Assembly: GCA_017437755.1 (NCBI GenBank)
Contig: JAFRXI010000008.1
Coordinates: forward strand, 62,001-126,000
Direction: 5' to 3'
DNA from: Bacteroidales bacterium
GTDB taxonomy: Bacteria; Bacteroidota; Bacteroidia; Bacteroidales; UBA932
Length of the DNA: 64,000 nt
Below the pieces are notes generated by a model, which saw nothing but the letters and a program-made list of their open reading frames with translations, searched no databases and was not told the origin of the DNA. The translations under genes were made by a program, and so were the position numbers. This document shows positions 33,981 through 44,234 of the stretch, in pieces (the first letter of the stretch is position 1; every line of letters starts with the position of its first letter).

Positions 33981-35438
33981 CTATACTTCTTCTTCGGTTA
34001 TGCTGCTGTAAAGGTCATCCATCTTGCCCTGGACGGCATCCACCACGTCGTGCCAGATAAGCTTGAACTTGCTGGGACGGGAACGCCTGGGTTCCTTCTT
34101 TTTCCTGGGTCTGGTCTCACCGAATTCCTCGGGGGCGATGAGGGTTGTCTCTACCGGTTCACTGTCGGCGGGCATTTCCCATGCCGGTCCTTCCCGGACC
34201 GGTTCTTCCATCACCGGCTCCTCTTCCACCGGTTCTTCCACCACCGGTTCCGGTGCGATGGCGCAGTCGGGAAGGGCGTCGTCCTTTGCCGAGAGGATCA
34301 TGCCGATGCAGGATGTGGCGGAAGGGTCGTACAGGCCGAAGCATCCCGATCCCGAGAACAGGTGGCGGGCATAACCGGTCCTGACGCTGTAGCCCGACAT
34401 GTCCTTGAACAGGGTTGAGATGTTCGTCAGTGAGGCTCCTCCTCCGGTGAGCACTATCCCGGCGCGGAGCTCGTCCTGAAGGTTACTTTCCTGGATGGAC
34501 CAGAGCACCGCGTCGGCAATCTCACGGGCCCTTGCGTCAATTACTTCCGCGAGGTACTTCACAGGGATCTCCTTGTATGCCGAGTCCTCGTAGCGGATCT
34601 GCAGGATCTTTTCGCTGAGCGAAGCCAGCTTGGTGGGGAGGCAGGCTCCGTAGGCGAGCTTTATGTTCTCGGCCAGGTGCTCGGAGATGGAGCACTCTAT
34701 ACGGATATCGCCGGTGATGTTCTTCCCTCCGAAGGGTATGGCGCTGTAGTGCCTCATTATACCGCCGTGATATATGGCCACGGAAGTGACACCGGCGCCC
34801 AGGTCCACAAGGGCCACGCCGTTTTCCAGTTCGTCGGGGGCGAGAACCGTGCGGGCCACCACGTCTGGGAGGAAATATTTCTTTGCTATGGCTATTCCGA
34901 GGTCGTTGAACACCTTGTCGATGGATACTATCGCGCTGCGGCTTCCCACGAATACCTTGAAATTACCCTCTATCGACGAGGAGAGCGTTCCCTCCACGTC
35001 GCTTTCGAGCATCTGTATCTGGTCGTCGGTTGAGAATGACTGGGCCACGGCCCCGTAGATGGCCTCGCGCTTCTCGTCGGCAAGGGGATACTCGGAAATG
35101 GCGAGTTCCTTGAGTATCTCTATCTCATCGCGGGTGATGTACTCCTCGGGAGCGGACCTTGGCAGTTCCCCGGTCTTGATTTCCTGGCGTACACTGTAGC
35201 GGGGAAGCCCCACCACCACCTGCAGGATCTTGATTTTCAGTTCGTTCTGCGCGTCCTCAATGGCCTCGCGGATGGGGATGGAGGCTTTCCTGGGGTTTAC
35301 CACCACGCTGTTGCGGATGCCCTGCGACGGCCTTTGCGAGTGGTATACCACCTGCACGTTGTTGCCTGTGACCTTGGCCACGGTGAGCGCTATCTTGGAC
35401 GAGCCAAGGTCGATGGCGGTTATGTATCTCTCTTCCAT
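33981..35438 (-). CDS. ftsA: Cell division protein FtsA
   Basis: A 485-residue actin-like ATPase that anchors FtsZ to the membrane. The phosphate loop AIDLGSSKIA, the second ATP segment LVDLGAGVTS and TGGGASL are typical. The C-terminal third carries a Pro/Glu-rich linker (about 395-435, repeated EEPV units) and ends in an extension in place of a short amphipathic helix directly after the core. It lies between ftsQ and ftsZ. Confidence 0.96.
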   Translation of the reverse strand: MEERYITAIDLGSSKIALTVAKVTGNNVQVVYHSQRPSQGIRNSVVVNPRKASIPIREAIEDAQNELKIKILQVVVGLPRYSVRQEIKTGELPRSAPEEYITRDEIEILKELAISEYPLADEKREAIYGAVAQSFSTDDQIQMLESDVEGTLSSSIEGNFKVFVGSRSAIVSIDKVFNDLGIAIAKKYFLPDVVARTVLAPDELENGVALVDLGAGVTSVAIYHGGIMRHYSAIPFGGKNITGDIRIECSISEHLAENIKLAYGACLPTKLASLSEKILQIRYEDSAYKEIPVKYLAEVIDARAREIADAVLWSIQESNLQDELRAGIVLTGGGASLTNISTLFKDMSGYSVRTGYARHLFSGSGCFGLYDPSATSCIGMILSAKDDALPDCAIAPEPVVEEPVEEEPVMEEPVREGPAWEMPADSEPVETTLIAPEEFGETRPRKKKEPRRSRPSKFKLIWHDVVDAVQGKMDDLYSSITEEEV

Positions 35439-35446
35439 ATTATGAT

Positions 35447-36235
35447 TTATTTTTTCCTGCAGATTATCTGGTTGTCGAACTTGACGTTTACCCTTGTGTA
35501 GTAATCTCCCTCGTGGAGCGGTTTCACGGCCTGGTAGTAGTTGCGGATGCGGTCGAACTTGGCGTCAAAGCCGTCGGGACTCCCGAACACGAACCTCTCG
35601 GCCCCTTCCCGGGGGATTATCACTATGTCGCCGCCTTCCTCCACGGTAAGCTGCGCCACCAGTTCCGACCAGACCTTGTCCCTGCTGATATAGGAGAGGA
35701 GGCTGGTGACGTCGGCGAGCCATTTGCGTTCACGCGGGGTGGCCGGTTCCCCCTTCAGGGAGGCGTCGCTGTAGATGGGGACGGCTCCGTCCACCACCGG
35801 GACCAGCGACGTGTAGTTTTCCTGAAGCGGGAAGATGAAGCCCCGTTCATCGGCGTAGAATCCGGTCCCGCCCTTCTGGAAACGCACCACCGGCTCCCTC
35901 TGGGTAATCCGGATATTGAGCATTCCGTCGTCGGTCATGTAGGCCTCGCTGCCAAGAATGGCACTCTTGCTTCCAAGGATCTCTTCTATCCTTCGCAGGT
36001 TCACGCTGTCCAGCCTCTGGCCCAGGAAAGGGCCGTATGATTCCATGTAACCCTTTATGTCCGAGGCGTTTACAAAGGAGAGGGATGCGCTGTCGGCAAT
36101 TACCACGTTGAGCCCCTTGCATGTTGTGGCATGACGCTGGCGCGAGGATGCGCCGCTTACCGCCACAAATACCGTGACGAGCACCGCAAGCATCACCAGA
36201 AGGATCAGGCGGTATATTGCCGGGCCTTTTTTCAT
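35447..36235 (-). CDS. ftsQ: Cell division protein FtsQ/DivIB
   Basis: A 262-residue single-pass membrane protein with a short cytoplasmic N-terminus, one transmembrane helix (about 8-28) and a periplasmic part with POTRA-like and beta domains. QREPVVRFQKGG is the usual FtsQ stretch. It links cytoplasmic and periplasmic division proteins (FtsA/FtsZ with FtsL and FtsI). It overlaps murC by 4 bases. Sequence conservation is low, as normal for this protein, so position in the cluster supports the call. Confidence 0.88.
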   Translation of the reverse strand: MKKGPAIYRLILLVMLAVLVTVFVAVSGASSRQRHATTCKGLNVVIADSASLSFVNASDIKGYMESYGPFLGQRLDSVNLRRIEEILGSKSAILGSEAYMTDDGMLNIRITQREPVVRFQKGGTGFYADERGFIFPLQENYTSLVPVVDGAVPIYSDASLKGEPATPRERKWLADVTSLLSYISRDKVWSELVAQLTVEEGGDIVIIPREGAERFVFGSPDGFDAKFDRIRNYYQAVKPLHEGDYYTRVNVKFDNQIICRKK

Positions 36236-37581
36236 ATCCTGTTCTCCAGCATCCTGGTTATGGGTTCCACAAATCGGTCGATGTCGCCGGCTCCGAAGGT
36301 GACAAGTACGTCAAGCGGCTCTTTCTCAAGATATTCCATGAGTTCCGGCTTCTTGAGCATCACCTTCTCGGGCGCGGTTACGTCCTTGAAGATTATTTCC
36401 GAGGTGACTCCCGGTATGGGTTCTTCCCTGGCCGGGTAGATGTCCAGGAGGATCAACTTGTCCACGGCGGACAGGGCCTCGGCGAAGCCTTCCGCAAAGT
36501 CCCTTGTCCTGGTAAAGAGGTGGGGCTGGAAAATGGCGGTCAGCTTCCGTCCGGGGAATACCTCGCGGAGCGAAGATATGGCGGTGGCGAGCTCGGCCGG
36601 ATGGTGCGCATAGTCGTCGATATATGTGAGCGACGGCTTGGCCACATGCAGTTCCAGTCTCCTTTTCACACCCGTGAACGTTCCTATCGCCTTTTTTACC
36701 GCATCGGGTGCGATTCCGTAGACAAGGGCGATGGCCGCGGCAGCAACGGAATTCTCCATGTTCACCCTGCCGGGAGCGCCGCACCTGACTCCGGCGATGG
36801 TTCCTCCCGGCCAGACCAGGTCGAAGGTGAAGCAGCCGTCTCCGCCCGGCACTGCATTGCATGCATGGAAGTCGGCGGCAGGGTCGCTGGAATGATAGGT
36901 AAGGATGCGGGCACCGGTGTGCTCCGGGCCTATCCCGAGTCCCAGTTTCTTTATGAGGGTTCCGCTTACCTGTGATGCGAATTCGCGGAATGCCTGCTTC
37001 ACGTGCTCGTGGTCGCCGTATATGTCAAGATGGTCGGCGTCCATCGCCGTTATCACCGCTATCTCCGGATGGAGCTGCAGGAAGGAACGGTCAAACTCGT
37101 CGGCCTCCGCCACCACGGTGCGGGTGTGGCTCATCAGGAGATTGGTGCCGTAATTCCTGGATATCCCTCCCAGGAAGGCGGTGCAGCCCTCTCCGCTGTG
37201 GGTGAGGATATGCGCCGTGAGGGTGCTGGTGGTGGTTTTCCCGTGGGTCCCCGCAACGGCCAGGCACCTCTGGCCTTCGCTGATTTCCCCGAGCATCCGG
37301 GACCGTTTGATCACCCGGTAGCCCTTTTCCCTGACGGTCACCATCTCGCCAAGGTCGGCCGGTACGGCCGGGGTATATACCACGAGGGTGTTCTCCACGT
37401 CGGCGGGAATCAGGTCCGGCCGGTCGTCGTAGTGCACCCTTATCCCTTCCGCTTCCAGTTGGGCGGTGAGGGGCGACGGGGTCCGGTCATACCCCGAGAC
37501 GTCGTATCCCTTGAACTTGTAATAGCGGGCGATGGCGCTCATCCCGATTCCGCCTATCCCTATGAAATATATGTTTTTCAT
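36232..37581 (-). CDS. murC: UDP-N-acetylmuramate-L-alanine ligase
   Basis: A 449-residue Mur ligase that adds L-alanine to UDP-MurNAc in the cytoplasm. The N-terminal GIGGIGMSAIA binds UDP, AGTHGKTTTS binds ATP, and DDYAHHPAE is the conserved C-terminal motif. It overlaps murG and ftsQ by 4 bases each, showing tight coupling within the cluster. Confidence 0.97.
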   Translation of the reverse strand: MKNIYFIGIGGIGMSAIARYYKFKGYDVSGYDRTPSPLTAQLEAEGIRVHYDDRPDLIPADVENTLVVYTPAVPADLGEMVTVREKGYRVIKRSRMLGEISEGQRCLAVAGTHGKTTTSTLTAHILTHSGEGCTAFLGGISRNYGTNLLMSHTRTVVAEADEFDRSFLQLHPEIAVITAMDADHLDIYGDHEHVKQAFREFASQVSGTLIKKLGLGIGPEHTGARILTYHSSDPAADFHACNAVPGGDGCFTFDLVWPGGTIAGVRCGAPGRVNMENSVAAAAIALVYGIAPDAVKKAIGTFTGVKRRLELHVAKPSLTYIDDYAHHPAELATAISSLREVFPGRKLTAIFQPHLFTRTRDFAEGFAEALSAVDKLILLDIYPAREEPIPGVTSEIIFKDVTAPEKVMLKKPELMEYLEKEPLDVLVTFGAGDIDRFVEPITRMLENRI

Positions 37582-38708
37582 TTGATCAGTCTGTATGCTT
37601 CCTCGCAGATTACCGCAGCGGCGTCGGTAAGTGCGAGCTTTGAAATGTTCTTCTCCAGAAGTTCCGTCCTGGCGGGGGCGGAAAGCAGTTCCAGGGCTGT
37701 AGGAAGCAGTTTTTCCTCGGCTTCTGAATCCTTTACGATGAGGGCTGCATCCTTGTTCACCAGGGCCATGGCGTTGTGGGTCTGGTGGTCCTCCGCCACG
37801 TTTGGCGACGGTACGAACACGGTGGCCTTTCCAAGGGCGCAGAGTTCCGAAACCGTACTTGCCCCGCTCCGGGAGATTACCACGTCGGCGGCCGCATAGG
37901 CCAGGTCCATCCTCTTGATGAAGTCATAATGGAATATGCCCGGGGTCTTGTGCCCGGCCATGAAAGAGTCGATCCCGGCCTTATAGTACTTCCCGCACTG
38001 CCAGATCACCTCCACTCCTTCGCCTCCGGGGCAGCCGTCCTGGATCCATTTCCGCATGGCTTTGTTCAGGGTCCCGCTCCCAAGGCTCCCACCCACTATG
38101 AACAGGTGTTTCCTGGCGGGATCCAGGCCGTAGAACGACATGGCCTCGCTTTTCATTTCCGGGGTGGCCGGAGCTGTGAGTTCGCTCCTTATGGGGTTTC
38201 CGCTGAGGACTATCTTTTCCTTGGGGAAGAAGCGTTCCATGCCCTCATAGGCCACGCAGATGCTTCCGACCCTCTTTCCAAGCAGCTTGTTCGTGAGCCC
38301 CGCAAAGCCGTTCTGCTCCTGGATAAGGGAGGGGATTCCCATTCCGGTGGCGGCCCACAGCAGGGGAGCACTGGCGTAACCGCCCACACCTATGGCTATG
38401 TCGGGCTTGAATTCGCGGATGACTTTCCGGGCCTTCCTGACGCTGGAAATGACCTTGAAGGGGACGGCCAGGTCGCCGATGATATTCTTCAGGGTGAGCT
38501 GTCTCTGCAGGCCTGTGATGGGCAGACCTATGATCTTGAAGCCTGCGGCCGGAACCTTCTCCATCTCCATCTTCCCCTCCGCTCCCACGAACAGGATTTC
38601 GTTTTCCGGATTGAGCTCCATCATCTTTCCGGCGATGGAAACGGCAGGGAATATGTGCCCGCCGGTGCCTCCTCCGCTTATTATCATCCGTATTTTCCTA
38701 TGCTCCAT
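37578..38708 (-). CDS. murG: UDP-GlcNAc:lipid I transferase MurG
   Basis: A 376-residue GT28 glycosyltransferase converting lipid I to lipid II at the inner membrane face. GGGTGGHIFPA near the N-terminus and the UDP-GlcNAc-binding ISRSGASTVSEL segment near residue 290 are intact. Usual length. It follows ftsW by 2 bases and overlaps murC. Confidence 0.97.
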   Translation of the reverse strand: MEHRKIRMIISGGGTGGHIFPAVSIAGKMMELNPENEILFVGAEGKMEMEKVPAAGFKIIGLPITGLQRQLTLKNIIGDLAVPFKVISSVRKARKVIREFKPDIAIGVGGYASAPLLWAATGMGIPSLIQEQNGFAGLTNKLLGKRVGSICVAYEGMERFFPKEKIVLSGNPIRSELTAPATPEMKSEAMSFYGLDPARKHLFIVGGSLGSGTLNKAMRKWIQDGCPGGEGVEVIWQCGKYYKAGIDSFMAGHKTPGIFHYDFIKRMDLAYAAADVVISRSGASTVSELCALGKATVFVPSPNVAEDHQTHNAMALVNKDAALIVKDSEAEEKLLPTALELLSAPARTELLEKNISKLALTDAAAVICEEAYRLIK

Positions 38709-38710
38709 GA

Positions 38711-40099
38711 CTATATGGTATCTTGAAAATCATTCAGGTCGCTGATGGTGTCGTGAACCTCGTCGCGCGGCCGCTCCTCCTCCCGGACCAGGATCGGCTG
38801 GGCATCCCTCTCCTTCCGTTTCATCTTGACCCTGACCATCCGGCTGATGGACAGGATAATTCCGAAGGCGATGCTGAAAACCAGGAACGACGACGCCCCA
38901 TGGCTTATCATCGGAAGGGTCTGTCCGGTCTGCGGCACCAGGTGGACGTTTATGGCAATGTGCATTATGGCCTGGGATGAGATAAGGAGTATCAGCCCGG
39001 CCACCGCCACCTTTGCAAAGTAATTGTCGCAGTCCTTGGCTATCATGGCGCCCCTCGCCAGGAGGCTCACGTAAAGAATTATGACGAATATCCCTCCCAG
39101 TATACCGTATTCCTCAACTATGAAGCTGTACATGTAGTCCCCGAATATGACAGGGACCACGTAACGCTGGGTGCTCCTGCCGGGCCCCTTGCCCAGGAGC
39201 CCGCCCTCCTTGATGGCTATCATGGCGCTCACGGGCTGCTTTTCCTTGTCCAGGGCATCCTGGAAGGCCTTTGAATTCCGGGGGGACGACGTGATTATGG
39301 TCATGTTGTCTTCGCTGCGGTCGTCCACGCGGCCTATTGCGGTCACTATCCTGTCCGAGAGCTTGATCCGGCCTGCGCTGGCCTTGTAAAGTCCCACCAC
39401 CAGTGCCACGTAGCCCGCCACCACCAGTGCCAGCAGCGCCACCTCGTTGAGCCTGACTCCTCCCACGTAGATCACCAGGAACATTATCATGGCGAAGAAC
39501 AGGGTGGAGGAGGTGCCTCCGTGGAGCATCAGCACACAGATGGATACGATGGGGAAGTATATGTATATGAGCTTCTTCCAGAATGTCCTGGACAGGAACG
39601 AGAGCCTCTTGAACTTGGTGCTCAGATAGTTCGCCGCGGTGAAGGAATCCTCCCTCAGTGCGTTTACGGCCCAGGCCAGGTACATCACCATGGCCACCTT
39701 CACAACCTCGTACACATGTATCTGGAGGCCGAACACCTTCAGTATCCTCCAGGCTCCGTTTATCTCTGCGGCGCGGATGACGGGGGTACGGACCTTGGCC
39801 ACGAGGCACACCAGCAGCAGCAGCGACACGGCGTACCCCAGCTGTGCAAACAGCCTGAAGAAGCCGATGCTCCTGATGTTATAGCAAGCCGTTATGACCA
39901 GCAGTCCCACCACCGCTATTATCAGCTGTTCCCTTACTATGGCTATCCTGTCCCCGCCCTGCTCCAGGGCCAGGAGGGGTGTGGATGAAAATACCGACAC
40001 TATGGACATGAGTATCAGCAGGATGACGATCATCCAGATGACCTTGTCACCCTCGAACTTGTCCAGGAGTCCCCATATTCCCTTTTCCTTGGCGGCCAT
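38711..40099 (-). CDS. ftsW: SEDS peptidoglycan polymerase FtsW
   Basis: A 462-residue polytopic membrane protein of the SEDS family with about ten transmembrane segments. The conserved aspartate region appears as FGDYMYSFIVEEYGILGG, and PMISHGASSFLV matches the family's C-terminal motif (usually PFISYGGSS). The C-terminus carries a charged cytoplasmic tail. With the transpeptidase at 44231 it would form the septal peptidoglycan synthase. Position between murD and murG supports FtsW over RodA. Confidence 0.93.
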   Translation of the reverse strand: MAAKEKGIWGLLDKFEGDKVIWMIVILLILMSIVSVFSSTPLLALEQGGDRIAIVREQLIIAVVGLLVITACYNIRSIGFFRLFAQLGYAVSLLLLVCLVAKVRTPVIRAAEINGAWRILKVFGLQIHVYEVVKVAMVMYLAWAVNALREDSFTAANYLSTKFKRLSFLSRTFWKKLIYIYFPIVSICVLMLHGGTSSTLFFAMIMFLVIYVGGVRLNEVALLALVVAGYVALVVGLYKASAGRIKLSDRIVTAIGRVDDRSEDNMTIITSSPRNSKAFQDALDKEKQPVSAMIAIKEGGLLGKGPGRSTQRYVVPVIFGDYMYSFIVEEYGILGGIFVIILYVSLLARGAMIAKDCDNYFAKVAVAGLILLISSQAIMHIAINVHLVPQTGQTLPMISHGASSFLVFSIAFGIILSISRMVRVKMKRKERDAQPILVREEERPRDEVHDTISDLNDFQDTI

Positions 40100-40111
40100 A
40101 GTGCTTTGATG

Positions 40112-41452
40112 TTAAAGGTTCCGGACGGCCTCCTTGAACTTGCGTCCCCTGTCCTCGTAGTTCTTGAACAGGTCAAAGCTGGCGCAGCATGGGCTCAGGA
40201 GCACCACGTCGCCTTCCGATGCAAAGCCACTCGCGGCCCTGACCGCTTCCTCGGCACTCCTGGTGTCGGTGATCCTGTCGCTGCCCACTATTCCCTCGAA
40301 GGCGGCATGTATCTTGGCGTTGTCAACTCCGAGGCAGACGATGGCCTTAACCTTTTCGCGGACCAGGTCGTTGAGGATGCTGTAGTCGTTCCCCTTGTCG
40401 GTGCCGCCCACTATCCATACCACCGGCCTTTTCTGGCACTCCAGGGCATACCATGCCGAGTCGATGTTGGTGGCCTTGGAATCGTTGATGTAGAGCACGT
40501 CCTTTATGCTCAGGACAGGTTCCAGGCGGTGCTCGATGGGCTCGAATGTGGAGAGGGATTCCCTTATCACCTTGTTGTCGATGCCGGTGGCCTTTGCCGC
40601 AAGGGCGGCTGCCATGGAATTGTAGATGTTGTGCTTTCCGCCCAGGGCCAGTTCCTGGAGGTAGATGTCGGTCTCTTCCTTCTCGTAGCGGAGGACGATC
40701 TTGTCCTCCTTGAGGAAGGCGCCCTGGGATACTTCCTTCTGCTGAGAGAACGGCAGCATCTTGCAGCGGAGGATGATGTTGTCCAGGTGGCGGATGGTTA
40801 TCTCGTCGTCACTGTCAAAGATGAAGCAGTCGTCGGGCGAGAGGTTCTTGGTAATCTTGAACTTTGCCTCCACGTAGTTCTCGAGCTTGTGGTCGTAGCG
40901 GTCAAGATGGTCGGGGGTGATGTTGGTGATGATGGCGATGTCGGGCTTGAAGTCGTACACGTCATCGAGCTGGAAACTGCTGATTTCCAGGACATAATAG
41001 TCAAAATGCTCGGTTGCTACCTGGTATGCGTAGGATTTGCCGATATTGCCTCCGAGGCCCACGTTCAGGCCGGCGTTGCGGAGGAGGTAGTAAATCAGCG
41101 ACGTGGTTGTGGTCTTGCCGTTGGAACCGGTGATGCATATCTTCCGGGCCGGGTCGAAGCGGCTCGCGAACTCTATTTCGGAGACGATGTGGGTTCCCTG
41201 CGCGCGGAGTTTCTCCACCATGGGGACGGTGCCGGGAACGCCAGGACTCTTTACCACCTCGTCGGCGTTGAGGATCAGTTCCTCGGTATGGTGGCCCTGT
41301 TCAAAGGGGATGTCCCACTTCCGGAGGGTCTCCGCATAGTCTTCCCTGATCTGTCCGCAGTCGGACAGGAACACGTCAAATCCCTTGACTTTTGCGAGCA
41401 CCGCGGCCCCGACGCCGCTTTCGGCTCCACCCAATACTACTACTCTTGACAT
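40112..41452 (-). CDS. murD: UDP-N-acetylmuramoylalanine-D-glutamate ligase
   Basis: A 446-residue Mur ligase adding D-glutamate. The ATP motif ITGSNGKTTTT, the NITPDHLDRYD segment and the C-terminal LLSPCCASFDLF motif are typical of MurD. It lies 13 bases after mraY and 12 bases before ftsW. Confidence 0.97.
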   Translation of the reverse strand: MSRVVVLGGAESGVGAAVLAKVKGFDVFLSDCGQIREDYAETLRKWDIPFEQGHHTEELILNADEVVKSPGVPGTVPMVEKLRAQGTHIVSEIEFASRFDPARKICITGSNGKTTTTSLIYYLLRNAGLNVGLGGNIGKSYAYQVATEHFDYYVLEISSFQLDDVYDFKPDIAIITNITPDHLDRYDHKLENYVEAKFKITKNLSPDDCFIFDSDDEITIRHLDNIILRCKMLPFSQQKEVSQGAFLKEDKIVLRYEKEETDIYLQELALGGKHNIYNSMAAALAAKATGIDNKVIRESLSTFEPIEHRLEPVLSIKDVLYINDSKATNIDSAWYALECQKRPVVWIVGGTDKGNDYSILNDLVREKVKAIVCLGVDNAKIHAAFEGIVGSDRITDTRSAEEAVRAASGFASEGDVVLLSPCCASFDLFKNYEDRGRKFKEAVRNL

Positions 41453-41465
41453 ATATCTTTCCGTT

Positions 41466-42767
41466 TTATCTTATCTTCAACAATGCGAGCGTGGCCACTG
41501 CAAGCAGGATCTCCACGATCCAGAACCTTGCGGTGATCTTGGCTTCATGATGAGCCCTTACGGGGTTCTGTATAAGGGCTGGTATGCCCTCTTTCTGGAA
41601 ATGGTGGTGGAGGGGACTCATCTTGAAGATGCGCCTGCCCTCGCCGTATTTCTTCCGGGTGTATTTGAAATAGCTCCTCTGCATGAGGACCGACAGGCTC
41701 TCCACGAAGAAGATCCCGCACAGAAGGGGAAGGAGGAGTTCCTTCCGGATCAGCACCGCGCTCACCCCGATGATGCCTCCTATCGCAAGGCTGCCGGTGT
41801 CGCCCATGAAGACCTGGGCGGGATAGGCGTTGTACCACAGGAAGCCGATCAGGGCCCCCGTGAACGCAGCCATGAAGATGGCGATCTCTCCCGTTCCGGG
41901 TATATACATTATATTCAAATAATTGGAATCCAGGATATTGCCGCTGAGCCAGGCCAGCACGCCTATGACCACCCCAACTATGGCCGAAGTCCCTGCGGAG
42001 AGGCCGTCAAGGCCGTCGGTCAGGTTGGTGCCGTTGGAACAGGCGGTTATGACGATCACTATCATGAGCACGTAGATGGCCCATTTTGCATACCAGCCCC
42101 AGGTTCCTTTGAACGGAGACAGCCACTTGTAGTCGAATTCGTGGTTCTTTACGAACGGGATGGTGGTCTTGGTGCTCTTCACCACGTTCTCCTCCTTGTA
42201 GGAGCTGTTGGTTACGATGGTCTCGGAGTTGACTGTCAGGCCTTCGCCCTGGGCGTTTATCTCCACGGCTGGACTCTGGACCTTTTCGCGGACCACTATG
42301 TCCTTGCTCATCCATACGGCCAGGCCGATTACGAGTCCCAGCAGGAGCTGCGATACCAGTTTTCCCTTCTCGCTCATGCCCTCCTTGTTGTGCTTGAACA
42401 CCTTGATGTAGTCGTCGGCGAAGCCCAGCCCACCGCACCACAGGGTGCTCAGGAGGAGTAGCTGCACGTAGATGTTGGTGAGGTCGCAGAACAGCAGGGC
42501 CCCGGTCAGGATGGAAAGGAGGATGATGATTCCGCCCATGGTGGGGGTACCCTTCTTCTCTACCTGTCCCTGGAGTCCGAGGTCGCGGATCGTTTCCCCG
42601 ATCTGCTTGAACTGCAGCCAGGAAATAATCTTCTTGCCCGCGAAGAGGGCTACGAGGATGGCGGTCACGCTTGCGAGTACAGCCCTGAACGACAGGTAGT
42701 GCATCAGGCGCTGGCCCGGGAGGTCCCATCCGAGGGAATCGAAATACTGGAACAGGTGATAGAACAT
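41466..42767 (-). CDS. mraY: Phospho-N-acetylmuramoyl-pentapeptide transferase MraY
   Basis: A 433-residue integral membrane enzyme that makes lipid I. The Mg-binding pair in GFADDYIKV, the NLTDGLDGL motif and HHHFQKEG are all present. It is longer than the usual 360 residues because of an insertion of about 60-70 residues (about 190-260, containing NSSYKEENVVKSTKTT), a feature known in Bacteroidetes MraY. It lies 3 bases after murE. Confidence 0.96.
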   Translation of the reverse strand: MFYHLFQYFDSLGWDLPGQRLMHYLSFRAVLASVTAILVALFAGKKIISWLQFKQIGETIRDLGLQGQVEKKGTPTMGGIIILLSILTGALLFCDLTNIYVQLLLLSTLWCGGLGFADDYIKVFKHNKEGMSEKGKLVSQLLLGLVIGLAVWMSKDIVVREKVQSPAVEINAQGEGLTVNSETIVTNSSYKEENVVKSTKTTIPFVKNHEFDYKWLSPFKGTWGWYAKWAIYVLMIVIVITACSNGTNLTDGLDGLSAGTSAIVGVVIGVLAWLSGNILDSNYLNIMYIPGTGEIAIFMAAFTGALIGFLWYNAYPAQVFMGDTGSLAIGGIIGVSAVLIRKELLLPLLCGIFFVESLSVLMQRSYFKYTRKKYGEGRRIFKMSPLHHHFQKEGIPALIQNPVRAHHEAKITARFWIVEILLAVATLALLKIR

Positions 42768-42770
42768 CGG

Positions 42771-44234
42771 TTAAAGGTTTTGTATCTGGTTGAACACGTC
42801 TTTTACTATCTCTTTTTCGTCAAAATGGCGCTTTTCGGTACCGATTATCTGGTAGTCTTCATGGCCCTTCCCCGCCAGGAGCACGGTGCCGCCGGGAGCC
42901 GCTGTCATGATGGCGGTCCGGATGGCCTCCTTGCGGTCGGCGATGAACAGGGCCCTGGCAAGACCCCTGGGCGAGAATCCCTTGCGGATGTCGTCCATTA
43001 TGTCTTCGGTACGTTCGGTGCGGCTGTTGTCGGAGGTTACAATGATCCGGTCGGCGCCCTTTTCGGCTATGGCGGCCATTTCCGGACGTTTTGTGGCGTC
43101 GCGGTCGCCCCCGCACCCGAACAGGCAGGTGAGCTGCTTGCCGGGAGATATTGCCCTGAGGGTGCCGAGGACGTTCTCCAGGGCGTCGGGGGTATGGGCG
43201 TAGTCGATTATCACGGAAATTCCGCCCGGGCCGGAGAGGTTCTCGAGCCTCCCCGGGGCCGAAGCCAGGGTGGAGATGCCTATAAGGGTTTCGGTGGGAT
43301 CAGCCCCGAGGCAGACAGCGGTGGTGTATATCGCAAGTATGTTGTATGCGTTGTGCGCTCCGATCAGCCTTGTCCAGGCCTCCCTGCCGTCGATGTTGAG
43401 GAGCATCCCGTCAAAGCTCTGCTCCAATATCCTGCAGGTATGGTCGGCCATGGCACGGCATGAGTAGGTGACCACCTGTGCTGCAGTGTTCTGGACCATG
43501 ACCAGGCCGTTCCTGTCGTCGGTGTTGACAATAGCAAATGCGTCCTTGCCCAGCGAGTCGAAGAAGAGTTTCTTGCAGCGCAGGTACTCGGCGAAGGTCT
43601 TGTGGTAGTCCAGGTGGTCGTGGGTGAGATTGGAGAAGATGCCCGCCTTGAAGCGGAGTCCCGCCACCCTTTCCTGCTCCATGCCTATGGAGCTGACCTC
43701 CATGAAGCAGTATTGGCAGCCGGCCTCCACCATCCTGGCCAGGAGCGAGTTTATGGTTACGGGGTCGGAGGTGGTGTTGGTGGTCTCGGTCCTTTTTCCG
43801 CCCACGTAGTTGGCGATGGTGGAAAGGAGGCCGCATTCGTATCCCAGGCCCTTGAAAAGGTTGTAGAGCAGGGTGACGGTGGTGGTCTTTCCGTTGGTTC
43901 CGGTTATGCCCACCAGTACCAGCTTCTCCGACGGATTTCCGTAGAAGTTGGATGCCATGATGGCCAGGGCGTGACGCGAACGTTCCACCTTGACGAAGGT
44001 GACTCCCTGGACGGGAACCACTTCGTCGCTTTCGTACACAACTGCCGACGCTCCGGCTTCCACCGCCTTGCCTATGAACAGGTGCCCGTCGGAAGAGAAT
44101 CCCTTCACTGCCACGAAGAGGCTTCCCGGAACTACTTTCCTGGAATCTCCGGTAATGGAACTTACCGGAATCCCCAGTGGACCGCTCACCTTTACGACAC
44201 CGCTGTCTTGAATTATATCTTTAAGTGTAATCAT
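42771..44234 (-). CDS. murE: UDP-MurNAc-tripeptide ligase MurE
   Basis: A 487-residue Mur ligase adding the third amino acid of the stem peptide. ATP-binding GTNGKTTTV and YAHTPDALENVL are typical. The residue-selecting motif reads DNSRTE, close to the DNPRxE of meso-diaminopimelate enzymes and keeping the key arginine, so meso-DAP is the probable substrate. It overlaps the upstream penicillin-binding protein gene by 4 bases. Confidence 0.96.
   Translation of the reverse strand: MITLKDIIQDSGVVKVSGPLGIPVSSITGDSRKVVPGSLFVAVKGFSSDGHLFIGKAVEAGASAVVYESDEVVPVQGVTFVKVERSRHALAIMASNFYGNPSEKLVLVGITGTNGKTTTVTLLYNLFKGLGYECGLLSTIANYVGGKRTETTNTTSDPVTINSLLARMVEAGCQYCFMEVSSIGMEQERVAGLRFKAGIFSNLTHDHLDYHKTFAEYLRCKKLFFDSLGKDAFAIVNTDDRNGLVMVQNTAAQVVTYSCRAMADHTCRILEQSFDGMLLNIDGREAWTRLIGAHNAYNILAIYTTAVCLGADPTETLIGISTLASAPGRLENLSGPGGISVIIDYAHTPDALENVLGTLRAISPGKQLTCLFGCGGDRDATKRPEMAAIAEKGADRIIVTSDNSRTERTEDIMDDIRKGFSPRGLARALFIADRKEAIRTAIMTAAPGGTVLLAGKGHEDYQIIGTEKRHFDEKEIVKDVFNQIQNL

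Noticed and set aside
32839..34011. 390-codon plus-strand frame
   Set aside because: Antisense to ftsZ; rich in Val, Gly, His and Asp, as expected of a mirror frame.
40106..41449. 447-codon plus-strand frame
   Set aside because: Mirror frame of murD, which has all Mur ligase motifs on the other strand.
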